From positions 1,674,001 through 1,738,000 of the forward strand of contig JBAIAA010000238.1 in assembly GCA_037893245.1 (NCBI GenBank): a stretch of DNA of 64,000 nt, read 5' to 3'. The notes beneath the pieces were generated by a model, which was not told the DNA's origin, ran no database searches, and was given only the letters and a program-made list of their open reading frames with translations. Position 1 is the stretch's first letter. Each line of letters begins with the position of its first letter. The stretch is from Crossaster papposus (taxonomy: Eukaryota > Echinodermata > Asteroidea > Velatida > Solasteridae). Below, piece by piece: positions 23,201 through 30,546 of the stretch. The position numbers were made by a program, and so were the translations under genes.

Positions 23201-24830
23201 GACTTTCAAACTTTAAAAAATTGCTGAAAAATCAACCGTGAGAGATTATCAGATATATACATGTAATCCAGATTTTTGCTTCCAATTTTTCATTTCCCAT
23301 TTTTAATTTCCCATTTTTAATTTTATGAAATATGAAAAATCAAATGAAAAATCAAATGAAAAATCAAATGAAAAAGCCATGTTTTGTTATTTGAACTATT
23401 TATGTAGTTCTCATTTCCGACTGACCTTATTTCGGGTTTCCGACCCAAGAAAACAAAAAACTTTGTTTTCATCCCTGTGAAAAAAGTCTGGTTACATATT
23501 CATGAAACAACTTTTCAGGCTTTTTTGCATGCATTGGTATGTATGTGGCTCACAATGTCATGAAGCTCAGTATTTGAGCAACGTAATATAGGCTAGGATC
23601 ACAAATACCTAATGCTTATAATCATATGGTAGAACGCTCTTTCTGAGAGTACTGGAACAGCAACTCAGTCTCGGGTTCAAGTCCATGCGTAGTCACATTT
23701 CTTTTATGCTTGATCCACCTTAGGTAACCAGGCTGCTGAACAGAGGAGATATATTGAAAGAAGGTTGGCTGCATAAAACTGGCTCTAAGGGTAGCGAAGC
23801 GTTCCGGAAACGTTGGGTGGTCCTCACCTACAAGCGGATTACCTACTACGAGACACCCTGGGTGAGTAGTGTGCATTTCTTTTGGGTGTATATTGAGGAC
23901 ACATAGGTCTGTGAAGCAACGTCGTCGAATTGAAGACAGGAGTAGCATCGAGGACGTCCTCAATTGTGACCCAGCACGAGTAAATGAGACACTTTGAGGC
24001 AAAAACAAAATTTGTGATTTTGATTTCATCATTTAAAGCTATAAACAAGCTTTAAATGATGAAATCAAAATCTCAAATTTCATTTTTGCCTCAAAGTGTC
24101 TCATTTACTCGTGCTGGGTCACAATTAGAAAATGTGTACAAAACAAATGGGAGCTATTGCGAAAAAAAAGTACAAAAAAACCAATCCTTGATTTACACCA
24201 TCAACAGAATACACTGTAATAGGACAATGGGAGATTAGTAATAACAATGACTCTGAGGACCTGAGCCGAGTCCTCGGAAGGATTTCGTGTACAAATCTTA
24301 TGGGAGCTGTTGAGATAAAGTTAAAGTACAAACAAAGGGAACAAAAATTCGCTTAGTGCAAAAACAGCTTTACTCAATTATAACAGGTTACCTGCCAAAA
24401 CTCCATGTGTTTTTTATGCTAAGCAAATGCCAGCTGAATACCAGTCACAAACAATAAACTTCACCTGAAAATTAGAAAATTGTAATCCTGTTTTCCTCTG
24501 TTTTCCTCTAAGAATTTTTGTGCTTACATTTTTTATGAAATTGGCCCCAGAGCTACAGAAGACAAGAGAATTGATTTTTCAAAATGACAATATTGTTAAG
24601 AATCTGTTTCCACCAAACATTTGCAGGATGATGTTTGCAAGAAATCTGTGGTGCTAGGAACAAACACCAAGTGTTTAATGGGCGTCCCCCAAGGCAAGCT
24701 AGATCAGGGCTTTTCCTTCACCTTGCGGGTGCCGGGCCGAGATTTCTTCTTCTCCGCAGAGACGGGAACAGAGCGCAAAATGTGGATGGAAGCCGTTAAT
24801 AAACAGTTAGGCACAATGAGTAACAATTAG
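11018..24830 (+). CDS. ADAP1-like: ADAP-like ArfGAP with dual PH domains, 3' part with two alternative terminal cassettes
   Basis: Seven exons are readable: 11018-11210, 12266-12415, 13441-13527, then either 18128-18265 plus 19888-20106 (cassette a) or 23724-23861 plus 24627-24830 (cassette b). All junctions keep phase and have GT/AG borders. The product matches the ADAP (centaurin-alpha) family, cytosolic and membrane-recruited Arf6 GTPase-activating proteins that bind PI(3,4,5)P3 through two PH domains. Landmarks are the REQWIR and KYERQEF block that follows the ArfGAP domain, PH1 (AKEPKAV to the IIDWYNAIR helix, with the AFPGG linker) and PH2 ([10 protein letters not shown] to the [10 protein letters not shown] helix). 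The ArfGAP zinc-finger exons are not seen in the first 11 kb and are inferred to lie upstream. Cassettes a and b are alternative 3' ends or the result of a partial gene duplication; sequence alone cannot decide which is used. Confidence 0.9.
11457..11790. mobile_element. MITE, TACACCTCATAAATATTAAT termini
   Basis: TACACCTCATAAATATTAAT at left is mirrored by ATGAATATTTATGAGGTGTA at right, in the first readable ADAP intron. Confidence 0.8.
11855..11914. repeat. Hairpin palindrome
   Basis: GTAGGTCAGCT..ACTACCTCCC pairs with GGGAGGTAGT..AGCTGACCTAC around a short GCTTTGCGTC loop. Confidence 0.8.
12091..12250. repeat. Dispersed repeat next to ADAP PH1 exon
   Basis: AGTCTTGGTTGCAAGACG and GCGACACAATTCTGCTCG are shared with 57,305-57,475 and, for the TTGCAAGACG tips, with 60,111-60,244. 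It ends only 15 bases before the exon acceptor. Confidence 0.65.
12266..12415 (+). CDS. ADAP1-like: ADAP exon: PH1 core
   Basis: Fifty codons, phase 0 at both ends, starting [14 protein letters not shown] and ending IFVYTDTGK before GTAAGT. This matches the AKEPKAV and NIFIYHEDGK strands of vertebrate ADAP PH1. The acceptor (TTTTTGCATTGCAG) lies directly after a repeat-derived stretch at 12,091-12,250 that is shared with 57.3 kb. Confidence 0.92.
12450..12770. mobile_element. Palindromic MITE, GCTGCGTTCCAATCGCGTCG termini
   Basis: The left tip GCTGCGTTCCAATCGCGTCG and right tip CGACGCGATTGGAACGCAGC are exact inverted complements, continued by GTGTTTATCGTGTTCAC. Inserted in an ADAP intron. 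Confidence 0.92.
12771..13440. other. ADAP intron, unassigned
   Basis: No repeat or exon recognised except for the pyrimidine tract and TTCTTCAG acceptor at the end. Confidence 0.4.
13441..13527 (+). CDS. ADAP1-like: ADAP exon: C-terminal helix of PH1 and linker
   Basis: Twenty-nine codons, phase 0, reading [18 protein letters not shown] followed by AFPGG and LSQEE. The tryptophan helix typical of PH domains is present. The donor is GTTGGT, which is weak. A better-looking GT four bases downstream (GTATAA) would leave phase 1, which fits neither following cassette, so the weak donor is preferred. Confidence 0.85.
13528..14261. other. ADAP intron, unassigned
   Basis: No supported feature; short GCTAAC/GTTAGC and TACATGTA motifs only. 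Confidence 0.35.
14262..15240 (-). pseudogene. 5'-truncated CR1/L2-type LINE, reverse transcriptase C terminus
   Basis: The minus-strand frame 15,170-14,679 (open further upstream to about 15,240) reads the end of a non-LTR retrotransposon polymerase: [68 protein letters not shown] and LKTHLF. This is the thumb and tail region of L2/CR1 elements; the catalytic domains are absent. Downstream is a 3' UTR ending TTTGCGCAATACAAAT followed by a (TAT)n tail at about 14,264-14,288, as these clades have. A TTAA-ended MITE (14,399-14,640) is inserted in the 3' UTR. Confidence 0.88.
14399..14640. mobile_element. TTAA-ended MITE inserted in a LINE tail
   Basis: TTAACCAGTTCGCGCCGG to CCGGCGCGAACTGGTTAA, 242 bp, located in the 3' UTR of the minus-strand LINE relic. 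Confidence 0.92.
15241..16256. other. ADAP intron with ACGTACGT-rich simple repeats
   Basis: Three near-copies of GTGTTGATGTACGTAC at 15,340-15,395 and a GACCGAGGGGC..GCCCCTCGGTC inverted pair at 15,420-15,472. Paired AACCAATCA motifs near 15,716 and 15,765. No exon supported. Confidence 0.45.
16257..16706. mobile_element. MITE, ATATGTGACCCGCTCTGTGA termini
   Basis: Inverted tips ATATGTGACCCGCTCTGTGA and CACAGAGCAGGTTACATAT; same superfamily look as 3,666-4,115. Confidence 0.82.
17286..17489. mobile_element. Truncated MITE, GGGGCCAATTTCATAGAG family
   Basis: Only the right tip (CAGCTCTATAAAATTGGCCCC) and interior (TTAAAAACAGGTTACCAGCC) are present. Confidence 0.65.
18128..18265 (+). CDS. 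ADAP1-like: ADAP alternative exon 4a: start of PH2
   Basis: Forty-six codons, phase 0 at both ends, from ITRLLNRGD through [20 protein letters not shown] to YYETQL, with a GTGAGT donor. It corresponds to the first strands of PH2, including the FRKRW core that contacts phosphoinositide in this family. It is a paralogue of the exon at 23724-23861; the proteins differ mainly at the first residue, one isoleucine/valine site and the last residues (TQL against TPW). Confidence 0.9.
18339..18814. mobile_element. GTCCGAAAC-family element, forward copy
   Basis: Tips GTCCGAAACAAGTGTCTAGA and TCTAGACACCCGTTTCGGAC; interior GCGCCCCCAAGCGATGCTTG and GCTGCCGCCATTTTGTTTTG. Lies between ADAP exons 4a and 5a. 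Confidence 0.85.
19006..19472. mobile_element. GTCCGAAAC-family element, inverted copy
   Basis: Reverse-complement of 18,339-18,814 (CAAGCATCGCTTGGGGGTGC, AAACAAAATGGCGGCAGCAC), only about 190 bases away in the same intron. Confidence 0.85.
19888..20106 (+). CDS. ADAP1-like: ADAP alternative terminal exon 5a: end of PH2, stop
   Basis: Seventy-three codons including a TAG stop. It opens [15 protein letters not shown], contains the [16 protein letters not shown] strand pair and the [12 protein letters not shown] helix, and ends MSNKVN. Compared with exon 5b it keeps three extra residues (EYR) in the variable loop and two at the C terminus. The acceptor is CATTTGCAG. Confidence 0.92.
   Translation, partial: DDVCKKSVVLGTNTKEYRCLEGVPQGKLDQGFAFTLRVPGRDFFFSAETGTERKQWMEAINKEIGTMSNKVN
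20107..21640 (+). other. 3' UTR of cassette a
   Basis: No long frame. The stretch is alignable by eye with 24,831-27,640 downstream of cassette b: shared anchors include AACGACTCACTTAA, GCAACTAAGATTTTATGCAG and ACATGAATTAAACATTC. It holds a remnant (21,010-21,050) of the TTAA-ended MITE family, and an ATTAAA signal at 21,608. Confidence 0.7.
21608..21613 (+). terminator. ATTAAA polyadenylation signal, cassette a
   Basis: ATTAAA followed within 30 bases by a T/GT-rich stretch (GTTTTATTGTTGGTGTGTTTG). The equivalent position exists downstream of cassette b at 27,600. Confidence 0.55.
22015..23230. repeat. Diverged tandem repeats, about 580-bp period
   Basis: AGATTTAATCTTTGAAA occurs near 22,028 and 22,609; TAGCGCCCTCTAGCGxCAGGTT near 22,280 and 22,866; ATGCTAAGAACAAGTTGA near 22,388 and 22,967; a third partial unit follows to 23,230. 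Located between cassettes a and b. Confidence 0.75.
23625..23700 (+). repeat. tRNA-derived SINE fragment
   Basis: TGGTAGAACGCTCT and CTCGGGTTCAAGTCC look like A- and B-box pol III promoter halves; the sequence does not fold as a clean tRNA. Just upstream of ADAP exon 4b. Confidence 0.5.
23724..23861 (+). CDS. ADAP1-like: ADAP alternative exon 4b: start of PH2
   Basis: Forty-six codons, phase 0, from VTRLLNRGD to YYETPW, with a GTGAGT donor and CACCTTAG acceptor. It is nearly identical to exon 4a and equally intact, so it is a usable alternative rather than an obvious pseudo-exon. A tRNA-derived SINE piece lies about 30 bases upstream. Confidence 0.9.
23961..24126. mobile_element. Near-perfect 166-bp palindrome
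   Basis: CAATTGTGACCCAGCACGAG pairs with CTCGTGCTGGGTCACAATT, and the arms stay complementary almost to the centre (CTTTAAATGATG). Lies between exons 4b and 5b. Confidence 0.92.
24348..24549. mobile_element. Degraded MITE, GGGGCCAATTTCATAGAG family
   Basis: Keeps AACAGGTTACCTGCCAAAA and the tip TTATGAAATTGGCCCC; left tip lost. Confidence 0.6.
24627..24830 (+). CDS. ADAP1-like: ADAP alternative terminal exon 5b: end of PH2, stop
   Basis: Sixty-eight codons including a TAG stop. It is paralogous to exon 5a with an in-frame loss of EYR, a glutamate-to-methionine change (CLMGVPQ), GFSFT for [17 protein letters not shown] for [12 protein letters not shown], and a shortened tail MSNN. The frame is fully open and the acceptor ATTTGCAG is intact, which argues for retained function. 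Confidence 0.9.
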   Translation, partial: DDVCKKSVVLGTNTKCLMGVPQGKLDQGFSFTLRVPGRDFFFSAETGTERKMWMEAVNKQLGTMSNN

Positions 24831-25114
24831 GGGGAAAAATAAAAGGTTTGTGTTACTTTTATGCAGTTTCTGTTGTACTCCGTGTTGCATTTATAGATAA
24901 TTAAAAAGTGCTTAAATATTTTTTTATAATTTTTTTTTTGGGGGGGGGGGGGGGGTGTGTTATATACTCTGATTTGATTTCTGTGTACAGACTTATTGAA
25001 GAGCTTTCACTTAATATCGTTAAAATAATTTGTCATGAAATATGGGATTTTTCAACCCAGAGTTCGATCATCGCCCAAAATTGCGAAGTTATTGAAAAAT
25101 GAAGTCCAGAAATT

Positions 25115-25576
25115 GAGAGTTGTAACGACTGTTTTTCTATGTGTGACTTGAGTCGAGTTAAGTTATTAAGTCAAAAAGGTCGAGTCGAGAAAATATTTAG
25201 CTCAAGTCACAAACATTTGAAACACGATACAATAAGTAAACACATGCTACAGAACCACAAAGTGCGAGTTCACGACACGGTGTACATTTGTTGTATATTG
25301 GAGAAAGGAAAACAGATAATATGTACATGTATGTATACCATGTACATGTATGTACGTATGTTATTCGCGAACATAAACTGGCACCGCGTACGTCATTGCA
25401 AATATTTTTTGCAAAGTTTTGCTCTTAGTCTTTTAGCCTTTACTCAAGTCGAGTCTAGTCATTCTGATGAGTGACTCAAGTAGAGTCGAGTCACTTACCT
25501 GCAGTTACTGGGAGTCGTGTCGAGTTGCCAACAATTGTGACCTGGGTCGGAGTTGACTCGAGTCATTACAACTCTG
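25115..25576. mobile_element. MITE rich in GAGTC motifs, in cassette b 3' UTR
   Basis: GAGTTGTAACGAC at left and GTCATTACAACTC at right are inverted; interior alternates GACTCGAGTC-like motifs. Absent from the homologous position in cassette a. Confidence 0.8.
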
Positions 25577-25716
25577 GAAATATTCGTATTTGACACGTTT
25601 TCAATATGAATGTTCTAATTAACTTTGCCTAGTTTCATTGCATACCTTGCAACAATGTTACCGTTGCCAAGGACTTTGTTGTGCCATGTATCAACAGTGT
25701 TTTTTTAACGACTCAC

Positions 25717-25926
25717 TTAACCAGTTCTCGCCGAAGGACGTATATACACCCAAAGTTTTCCCCAGATTCAGAACGAATGGTGCATAAACACGTCACAAGC
25801 AAGGCCGGAAATGTCTGCCAGCAGCGGGCAAGGCCGGAAATGCGTGGGTGTGCTTCCTGGTACCATTGGCCTGAACCCGCCTCGGATCGAGTTTCAATAA
25901 AAATTTTCCCGGCGCGAACTGGTTTA
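25717..25926. mobile_element. TTAA-ended MITE in cassette b 3' UTR
   Basis: TTAACCAGTTCTCGCCG to CGGCGCGAACTGGTTTA. Cassette a has the uninterrupted site GACTCACTTAATTCTGATTTG at about 20,894. Confidence 0.92.
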
Positions 25927-26584
25927 TTCCAATTTGCTCTCTTTTCTTCTTTTCAATGTGTCGATACTCGCATGTCTTTCCTTTTGAACCAAAAGTTGAC
26001 CAACATGGGGTTTTCACCACATTGAAGCTTAAAGTGCCTTTCAAATAAAAATACAATAAACTCAAAGTCGACTTCAAACTTGTTTCGCTTGATCAAATCA
26101 CGTATACATTTTCTTTCTAATTGTCGACTTGACATTGGTACATTTTGTACAAACTGTATGTACATGTTCCATAGTTTCATATGAAAGTGCCTACAAATTT
26201 ATTAATCGATATATCCTTATAAATGACTTTCCAATTATGAAAAAAGCTTTCCTTATAGTTTAATCGCTCCCTGTCAAATTTACATATTTACATTATATTT
26301 TTCCAGAAAGGATTTTTTATTATATGACTAAATTTATGCTTTTAACCAATTAGTTTATACCGACTGGTCATGCAAACATGAAGTTCTTCCTACTTTATAG
26401 GTTTTTTTGTATTAAATATAAATGTGTAATTGTAAACAAATGTTATAATTATCTATGCAAATTTTTTATAGTGGGATTAATGTAATTTATGTGTCAAATA
26501 TATTTTGTAAAAACTCAACACAAAAAAGGCAACTAAGATTTTATGCAGTGTGAACAGTTTTTAGCACATTAGAAAATACTAGCA

Positions 26585-26827
26585 GGGGCCAATTTCATAG
26601 AGCTGCTAAGCACAAAAATTTGCTTAGCACAAAAAAGTCTTGCCCATTAAAAAGAGGTTACCAGCCAAAATTCTACTGATTTTTCATGCTAAGCCAAAAA
26701 CCAGCTGATTATCAATCAAAAACAATAAAGATCACGTGAAAATTTTGTCTTTAACCTTGTTTTTGCCAAGGACAAATTTTCATGCTAAGCACATTTTTGT
26801 GCTTAGCAGCTCTATGAAATTGGCCCC
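26585..26827. mobile_element. MITE, GGGGCCAATTTCATAGAG family, in cassette b 3' UTR
   Basis: GGGGCCAATTTCATAGAGC to GCTCTATGAAATTGGCCCC. Cassette a shows the empty site ACTAGCAGTTGC at about 21,308. Confidence 0.92.
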
Positions 26828-27599
26828 AGTTGCAGCCTGGAATGTGCCAGTTAAGCTACAAAAAGCATTTAAAAGTAGGATATAAACATCCACACAACCA
26901 ACTTGGCGTTTTTGCGTTATATGCGAGAATGAATTTCAGAGTCCACTTTACTCGTGGGCGTTATAAATAACATTTTTCCTTTTCTTTGATAAATCTTCTT
27001 ATGGGTTATTTTAACCATAGAACCAGTTAAAAAAAATACAACAAGAACTGCTACACTGGCCAGTATTTAGCGACTTCCAATTTAACGATACAACCTAGAA
27101 TACAGCCTGCTTGTTTATTAATATGTTCATCAATTGATTCTCTTTTTAGGAATAAAAACAAAACAAAATTGTGCATTTGAATAGCAGAATATAAAATGTT
27201 AGCATAGTTTGAGAAAAAAACAAAAAAACAAGGTCTTTCGTGCTGGAAAAGTTGATTTTGTTTTATCAAAGGCCCTGTACACAAAAATAACTTGCCAGCT
27301 TTTCTGCGTCTCTAATTTTGAAAGGCTTCCAGAGTAATTCTGTTGCATAATCAAATACATTTTGCTACCCAAGTTTTTTTTTAAATGTGCAACCAATTCC
27401 CAACGAGCATTCCTATGAATTAACTTGCTGTGTATATTTGTATAAATGGCACTAAAAATGTAATTTAGATACAAATGAATCTGTTGTTTTTTGTGGTACA
27501 TTTGATATCAAGTGTCTTGTTTAAATTAACCTCTTAAATGTAGAATTGTAGAAATTGTAGAATTACTTACTGAATATGCATGACAACAATGTAACATAA

Positions 27600-27605
27600 A
27601 TTAAA
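27600..27605 (+). terminator. ATTAAA polyadenylation signal, cassette b
   Basis: ATTAAACATTC context matching the signal of cassette a, followed by a T/G-rich stretch (GGTTGGTATGTTTGT). Confidence 0.5.
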
Positions 27606-27752
27606 CATTCAAAACAAAATATGGTTGGTATGTTTGTAATCAATAAGTCAAAATCAACAATATATTTGATTAGATTCATCTGATTGTGAATGGGAAAACA
27701 TTATTTTAACACAATATTAAAAAAATGTTATATAGCACACTTATTTACCAAG

Positions 27753-28446
27753 ACTACAGTTATGCTCGAAATTATGATCGCTATACGCATATGCGTTTAC
27801 GCGTAGCACGCTACGCGTATGATACGTCAATAAAATGTTTCTGCTAAGCTTGTAAATTCTGCTAAGGCATGCTTCTGTGCAAGCCTACGCGTGAGTCTAC
27901 GCGTATTTGCCGTGTTTCGGGAATTTACGTGAGGACGCGTTAATGTGCGAGAGAAGTAGCATTCGCGAAGATACGCGTATCAATAACGTACACCCGTCTA
28001 CGCGTCTTGCACCAAAGAATTGTTTGACAATATTTTGTTACTCCCCACACCCAACAAGAACGAAACGGAGTTAGGTTTTAGCCTTACCTGTATTACGGTA
28101 CGCTGTCCTTATTTGTTTGCAACGATCGTCCTGTAAGTTATAACCCGAATTGGTGATCATAGCGCCCCTTGTTTTCTTGATCAAATCAAATAATAATTAA
28201 AATGTCACCGGCAGAAGTCAATTGTGGATCCCGCTTACAGGGATTGTCTCGTCCTTGTTCCTTTCTGTTCTGCTATTTTTAGGCGACCTGTTTTTTTGTT
28301 CATCTTTCAGTCCTTCATCGGCCACCTCCTATTTACGCAAGGGGATTTGCTCGTCAGTTTGAAAACTAAATGTCGCTTTGTTCAATCAATATTCCCCACT
28401 TTATTTACAATCTGTTATACCAAACAAAACAGGCACAATTAACTGT
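27753..28446 (+). repeat. Left terminal inverted repeat, 694 bp
   Basis: Reverse complement of 38,941-39,634 with only scattered mismatches and the same length. The outer 200 bases are crowded with TACGCGTA-type palindromes, including an exact reverse-strand copy (27,811-27,821) of the 11-bp unit found in the internal array. The inner end repeats, in antisense, the 3' UTR and polyadenylation signal of the BEN-like gene. Confidence 0.92.
28400..28405 (-). terminator. Antisense AATAAA in left inverted repeat
   Basis: TTTATT on the + strand, the mirror copy of the AATAAA at 38,982 in the right repeat. It could terminate transcripts leaving the element to the left, but no intact gene points that way here. 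Confidence 0.4.
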
Positions 28447-28544
28447 CCACAGTATCATAGTTTCTTCAAGTCACAACCAACAAATTTCACAACGTCAACG
28501 GTCACTTCGCCTGGCCGAGTCCAGATAGCCAGCTTGTATAATCT

Positions 28545-28787
28545 GGGCCCAATTTCATAGAGCTGCTAAGCAAAAAAATTTGCTTAGCACAAAAAGTCTT
28601 GCTCATTAAAAACAGGTTATCAAGCAAAATTATACGTGTTTTTTCATGCTAAGCAAAAAAACAGCTGATTATCAATTTAGAACAATGAAGATCAGGGAAA
28701 ATTTTGGTCTGTAACCTTGTTTTTGCCAAGGACAAATTGTCATGCTAAGCAAATGTTTGTGCTAAGCAACTCTATGAAATTGGCCCC
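28545..28787. mobile_element. MITE, GGGGCCAATTTCATAGAG family, inside the transposon
   Basis: Termini read GGGCCCAATTTCATAGAGC and CTCTATGAAATTGGCCCC, an inverted pair. The same family occurs at 26,585, 29,788 and 45,473, with truncated copies at 17,286 and 24,348. Confidence 0.75.
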
Positions 28788-28964
28788 TGCTGATAAGGCA
28801 TGTCTCCGCGTAAGCCAACGCGTAAAGGCGCCTTTCCATATACGCGTGTATTTGTCCGTTGCGCTAACGTTGCATTTGCGATGCGTTTGGCGCGCGTCAT
28901 TTACCTTTCCATAGATACGTAAAGTATGCGCAGGGAATTACGTTAGCAACATCGGGAAAGAAAA

Positions 28965-29271
28965 ATGGCTACCCGGCAAAACCAAATGCGTATATTGATT
29001 GTAGCCGCAGCTTACAGAAAAAGAGTTTATTTTAACCAAAAAAGAAAACACCGGGTGTGGGTTCATGAAATCCTTCAAAGCAGGAAAGAAAATGGGGCCT
29101 ACCATCATCTTGTGAACGAGCTTCAATTTCACGAAGAAAACTTTCGACAATATTTCGGAGTATCAAGAGTGCAGTTTCGGCAACTTCTTTTTTGGGTCGA
29201 GCCTGAAATTACTAAACATGCATCTCGAGAGAACCCATATCTGCCCGTGAACGACTGGCGTTGTGTCTTCG
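28965..29271 (+). CDS. HARBI1-like (PIF/Harbinger) transposase N-terminal exon
   Basis: ATG at 28,965 starts a frame of about 102 codons running into a GTAAGT donor at 29,272. It reads a basic N terminus, then RVWVHEILQSRKENGAYHHL, a helix with NFRQYFGVSRVQFRQLL, and PEITKHASREN. That order (WVH.I...R...G..H.L..EL, F..YF.(M/V)S...F..LL, PEI) is the N-terminal region of HARBI1/PIF nucleases before the DDE domain. I found no downstream exon with the catalytic residues before the minisatellite at 30,151; the nearest acceptor-like site near 29,365 leads to a frame that soon stops. The call is a truncated transposase; family assignment is by pattern recognition only. Confidence 0.72.
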
Positions 29272-29787
29272 GTAAGTACCCTATACTTCCTTAATAATTC
29301 ACTCCCAGCGCATTTTTCAAGTTTTACATCAAGCTAGATTTGTTTCAGTTGTTTTTGTTTCTAGGGCAATATAGAAGTCTTTTACTTTTGACAAAAACCA
29401 ACATACTAGTTACATATGTATTACAACTACTTCAACTACTTTAATTATAGTAAACCAAGTAATTGCCTCCGTTATATACCAAATATACACTGGACATGTG
29501 GTTTGTTGCTATTTTAATGTTCCAAAACTAGTCCTGTCATGGAGTTCTTGGCAAGAAGGCTCAAATCCAACTATTCAATTTATTTGATATATATATTAAA
29601 CTCTCTTTTTTATTACGATGTAGTTTTTAAACATGCTTTAGCTAGGTAATTAAATAGTTAAATAATTTAATAAAAGCTATGTTACGACAATGAAAAATTT
29701 CGTTCAATTTGTTAAGTTTTACACAACTATAAAGTGGATTTGGTGTCCTAAACAATCGCTCAGGACACTAGATTATTGGCTCCAGAG

Positions 29788-30040
29788 CAGGGCCAATTTT
29801 ATAAAACATATGTAGGCCTAAGTACACAAAAATTGCTGAGCACAAACAATTAAGTCTTATTCAGTAAAAACAAGTAACCAGCCAAAACTTCATGTGCTTT
29901 TCTTGCTTAGAAAAACCAGTGAACACCACTCATAAACAACACAGATCACCAGAAAATTTGTTTGTAACCATGTTTTTGCCAAGTAAGAATTTTCAAGCTG
30001 AGCAAATTTGTGTGCTTACATGTTTTTTTAAAACTGGCCT
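29788..30040. mobile_element. MITE, GGGGCCAATTTCATAGAG family, diverged
   Basis: Starts CAGGGCCAATTTTATAAAAC and ends AAAACTGGCCTAG, with the family's internal block (AAACAAGTAACCAGCCAAAA) at reduced identity. It lies inside the Harbinger-like element, between the transposase exon and the minisatellite. Confidence 0.65.
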
Positions 30041-30150
30041 AGGCACGCACACGAGTATAGTCTTTTTAATTCTACATACATGATGTATACGGCTTAAGCT
30101 TACGCGAACGCTTTTGTTTTGCGTAGTATGTGGACTAGGCAGGGTTTACG

Positions 30151-30546
30151 CATACGCGTAGCATACGCGTAGCATACGCGTAGCATACGCGTAGCATACG
30201 CGTAGCATACGCGTAGCATACGCGTAGCATACGCGTAGCATACGCGTAGCATACGCGTAGCATACGCGTAGCATACGCGTAGCATACGCGTAGCATACGC
30301 GTAGCATACGCGTAGCATACGCGTAGCATACGCGTAGCATACGCGTAGCATACGCGTAGCATACGCGTAGCATACGCGTAGCATACGCGTAGCATACGCG
30401 TAGCATACGCGTAGCATACGCGTAGCATACGCGTAGCATACGCGTAGCATACGCGTAGCATACGCGTAGCATACGCGTAGCATACGCGTAGCATACGCGT
30501 AGCATACGCGTAGCATACGCGTAGCATACGCGTAGCATACGCGTAG
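30151..30546. repeat. 11-bp minisatellite, 36 perfect copies
   Basis: The unit CATACGCGTAG is repeated without a visible mismatch over 396 bp. Each unit contains the palindrome TACGCGTA. Because 33 bp is three units, all frames stay open and give long artificial peptides on the minus strand. Related TACGCG-rich sequence flanks the array on both sides and fills the transposon termini. Confidence 0.97.

Larger units (their letters stand above)
24831..27640 (+). other. 3' UTR of cassette b, enlarged by insertions
   Basis: Homologous to the 3' UTR of cassette a but interrupted by three transposons absent from copy a: 25,115-25,576, 25,717-25,926 and 26,585-26,827. A run of G lies at about 24,939-24,955. 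Confidence 0.7.

Noticed and set aside
28224..28442. 72-codon frame (also minus strand near 39.1 kb)
   Set aside because: Antisense to the 3' UTR inside the terminal inverted repeats; appears twice only because the repeats are paired.
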